From Fidelibacterota bacterium (GTDB taxonomy: Bacteria; Bipolaricaulota; Bipolaricaulia; Bipolaricaulales; Bipolaricaulaceae), in the NCBI GenBank assembly GCA_024277405.1, contig JAJRVI010000032.1:1-6640 (forward strand): 6,640 bases of DNA, given 5' to 3'. Made by a program: the position numbers and the translations under genes. A model generated the notes under the pieces. It ran no database searches and was not told the DNA's origin. It was given only the letters and a program-made list of their open reading frames with translations. This document shows positions 5,638 to 6,640 of this stretch, piece by piece. How positions within the stretch are numbered: the stretch's first letter is position 1; each line of letters starts with the position of its first letter.

Positions 5638-6132
5638 TCAGGAATCCCTCGCCTCCCGCCTCCAGAAGAGTCGCACCATGTATTCCCCCTCCAGGGGTTG
5701 CATCTCGAGGTCCCCCTTGTGGGCGGAGTGGATCGCCTTCCCCAGGCGCATGGCGAGATGAGGGGTGGTGGTAGCGATCTCCATCCCGTCCTCGCCCTCC
5801 TTGATCCACAGGATCCGCTGGAGGGGGCGCCGCTTGTTCGCCTCCTCCTCCTGATTACGCACCAGGTTCAGGATCTCGTCCCTCTTCGTGGCGAGATACG
5901 ACCCGCTCAGGTAAAGGAGGCCACCGGGGTAACGGTCCTGCTCCCGGCGGCAGGCGGGACACAGTGCCCGGTGGGCGTCCCCGGGGATCTCCTCCCCCGC
6001 GGACGGATGCTGCCAATGGCCATCCCGATAGAGGAGCCCGCAGCGTTCGCACACCGTGGGCTCCGGGTATTTGCGCCCCTCGTAGTAGGGGTTGTCGGTC
6101 TCGTGGCCCACCTGCCCCCGGCGCTCACGCAT
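5638..6132 (-). CDS. Small zinc-ribbon protein, BCAM0308/NMD3-like family
   Basis: A 164-residue soluble protein. Two CxxC pairs, Cys28/Cys31 (TVCERCG) and Cys58/Cys61 (LCPACRR), should bind one zinc. Around them are PEPTVCERCGLLYRDGHW (23-40), DRYPGGLLYLSG (66-77) and NLVRNQEEEANKRRPLQRI (89-107), then IATTTPHLAMRLGKAI (119-134) and YMVRLFW (151-157). From memory this order matches the BCAM0308 family, often labelled an NMD protein affecting ribosome stability because of likeness to the zinc region of archaeal/eukaryotic NMD3. No reaction is known to me. The ATG overlaps the acpP stop by 8 nt and has a GGAGGGG-rich Shine-Dalgarno upstream; asnS follows after 2 nt. Its place between ACP and a tRNA synthetase gives only a weak hint of a translation-related role. 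Confidence 0.8.
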   Translation of the reverse strand: MRERRGQVGHETDNPYYEGRKYPEPTVCERCGLLYRDGHWQHPSAGEEIPGDAHRALCPACRREQDRYPGGLLYLSGSYLATKRDEILNLVRNQEEEANKRRPLQRILWIKEGEDGMEIATTTPHLAMRLGKAIHSAHKGDLEMQPLEGEYMVRLFWRREARDS

Positions 6133-6388
6133 CCAGCCCCTCCCCCTCCTTCTCCCCGATCTTGCGCTCGATATAGGCTATCGCCTCGCCCACGGTGTTG
6201 ATCTTCTCCGCATCCTCCTCCGGGATCTCGATGCCGAACTCGTCCTCGAACTCCATGATGAGATCGACGAGATCCAGGGAGTCAGCGCCCAAGTCCTCAC
6301 GGAAGGTGGCCTCGTCGGTCACCTCGTCGAGCTCCACCATGAGCTTTTCCGCGATGATTTCTCTTATGCGCTCAGCCGTTTTGCTCAT
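6125..6388 (-). CDS. acpP: Acyl carrier protein
   Basis: Carries growing acyl chains as thioesters on a 4'-phosphopantetheine arm in type II fatty-acid synthesis. It is 87 residues, slightly long. The attachment site is Ser37 in LGADSLDLVDLIMEFEDEF (33-51), followed by the acidic recognition helix and GIEIPEEDAEKINTVGEAIAYI (52-73). The family-typical acidic character is clear. The ATG at 6388 starts MSKTAERIREII, the usual ACP opening; an in-frame ATG at 6445 lies within fabG and is not used. It lies 31 nt after fabG, consistent with co-transcription. The usual fabF neighbour is missing downstream; a zinc protein and asnS take its place. Confidence 0.96.
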   Translation of the reverse strand: MSKTAERIREIIAEKLMVELDEVTDEATFREDLGADSLDLVDLIMEFEDEFGIEIPEEDAEKINTVGEAIAYIERKIGEKEGEGLDA

Positions 6389-6419
6389 ATCCCTCACGCA
6401 CCCCCTTGGCCGGAGTTTT

Positions 6420-6640
6420 TCACGCACAGGGCGCGAGGCCCCCATCGACGCAGAAAACGTGCCCAGTTAGATAGGAAGCTTTTTCGGAGAGCAAGAAGGC
6501 CACCAGCGCCGCCCCCTCCTCGGGTTTACCCCCCCTCCCCAGCGGGATCCGGGAGACGTACGCCCGCACGGCCTCCTCGGGCAGCGCGGCGGTCATGGGG
6601 GTCTCGATGAGACCCGGGGCGACCACGTTGGCCCGGATCC
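6420..6640 (-). CDS. fabG: 3-oxoacyl-[acyl-carrier-protein] reductase, C-terminal part (5' end beyond window)
   Basis: NADPH-dependent short-chain dehydrogenase/reductase that reduces 3-oxoacyl-ACP in fatty-acid elongation. Only the last 72 residues are visible: RANVVAPGLIETPMT (the substrate-loop region after the active-site helix), IPLGRGGKPEEGAALVAFLLSE, and SYLTGHVFCVDGGL at the end, all standard for FabG-type SDRs. The catalytic Ser-Tyr-Lys and the N-terminal TGxxxGIG motif lie outside the window. Other SDRs share this C-terminus, but acpP 31 nt downstream makes FabG the best call. Confidence 0.88.
   Translation of the reverse strand, partial: IRANVVAPGLIETPMTAALPEEAVRAYVSRIPLGRGGKPEEGAALVAFLLSEKASYLTGHVFCVDGGLAPCA

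Noticed and set aside
4382..5761. Long plus-strand open frame of 459 codons opposite asnS
   Set aside because: It is antisense to a gene with all AsnRS motifs. High GC makes long opposite-strand frames common; composition is low-complexity and no family is recognisable.
5636..5809. Extension of asnS to an upstream ATG at 5809
   Set aside because: The added residues are the out-of-frame shadow of the zinc-protein gene. AsnRS starts normally at 5635.

Overview
The window is a compact, GC-rich bacterial chromosome segment carrying ordinary housekeeping genes. I see no phage, transposon, CRISPR or plasmid signature. Ribosomal proteins S6 and S18, SSB with a xxVPF tail, strong Shine-Dalgarno sequences and sigma-70-type promoters make it clearly bacterial. 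The serine hydroxymethyltransferase is a divergent type that I associate from memory with Chloroflexota and neighbouring uncultivated lineages such as Bipolaricaulota. That placement is tentative and would need a tree.

Layout: (1) Positions 1-3515, minus strand, is one tightly packed operon transcribed right to left: rpsF, ssb, rpsR, an uncharacterised gene with NTP-transferase-like features, and a glyA-type gene that runs off the left edge. Gaps are 1-3 nt, or overlaps. A good promoter lies just upstream of rpsF. (2) Positions 3516-3686 are a divergent regulatory region: rpsF is driven leftward, and a hup gene for a DNA-binding HU protein is driven rightward from a consensus TTGACA/TATAAT promoter. 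(3) hup (3687-4010) ends at a clear intrinsic terminator (4037-4069). (4) Positions 4070-4330 hold no convincing protein gene. They do contain an unusually well-nested set of inverted repeats of about 200 nt, closed by an 18-bp helix, and a minus-strand promoter-like sequence at the edge. This is a candidate structured non-coding RNA. (5) Positions 4331-6640, minus strand, form a second tight cluster: the fabG 3' end (entering from the right edge), acpP, a small double-CxxC zinc protein of the BCAM0308/NMD3-like type, and asnS.

The left operon joins translation (S6, S18), replication and repair (SSB) and one-carbon metabolism (SHMT, probably fused to an aminomethyltransferase-like domain). 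The right cluster joins fatty-acid synthesis (FabG, ACP) to Asn-tRNA charging. The items most worth follow-up are the structured intergenic element, the unusual SHMT with its C-terminal extension, and the uncharacterised gene between rpsR and glyA.
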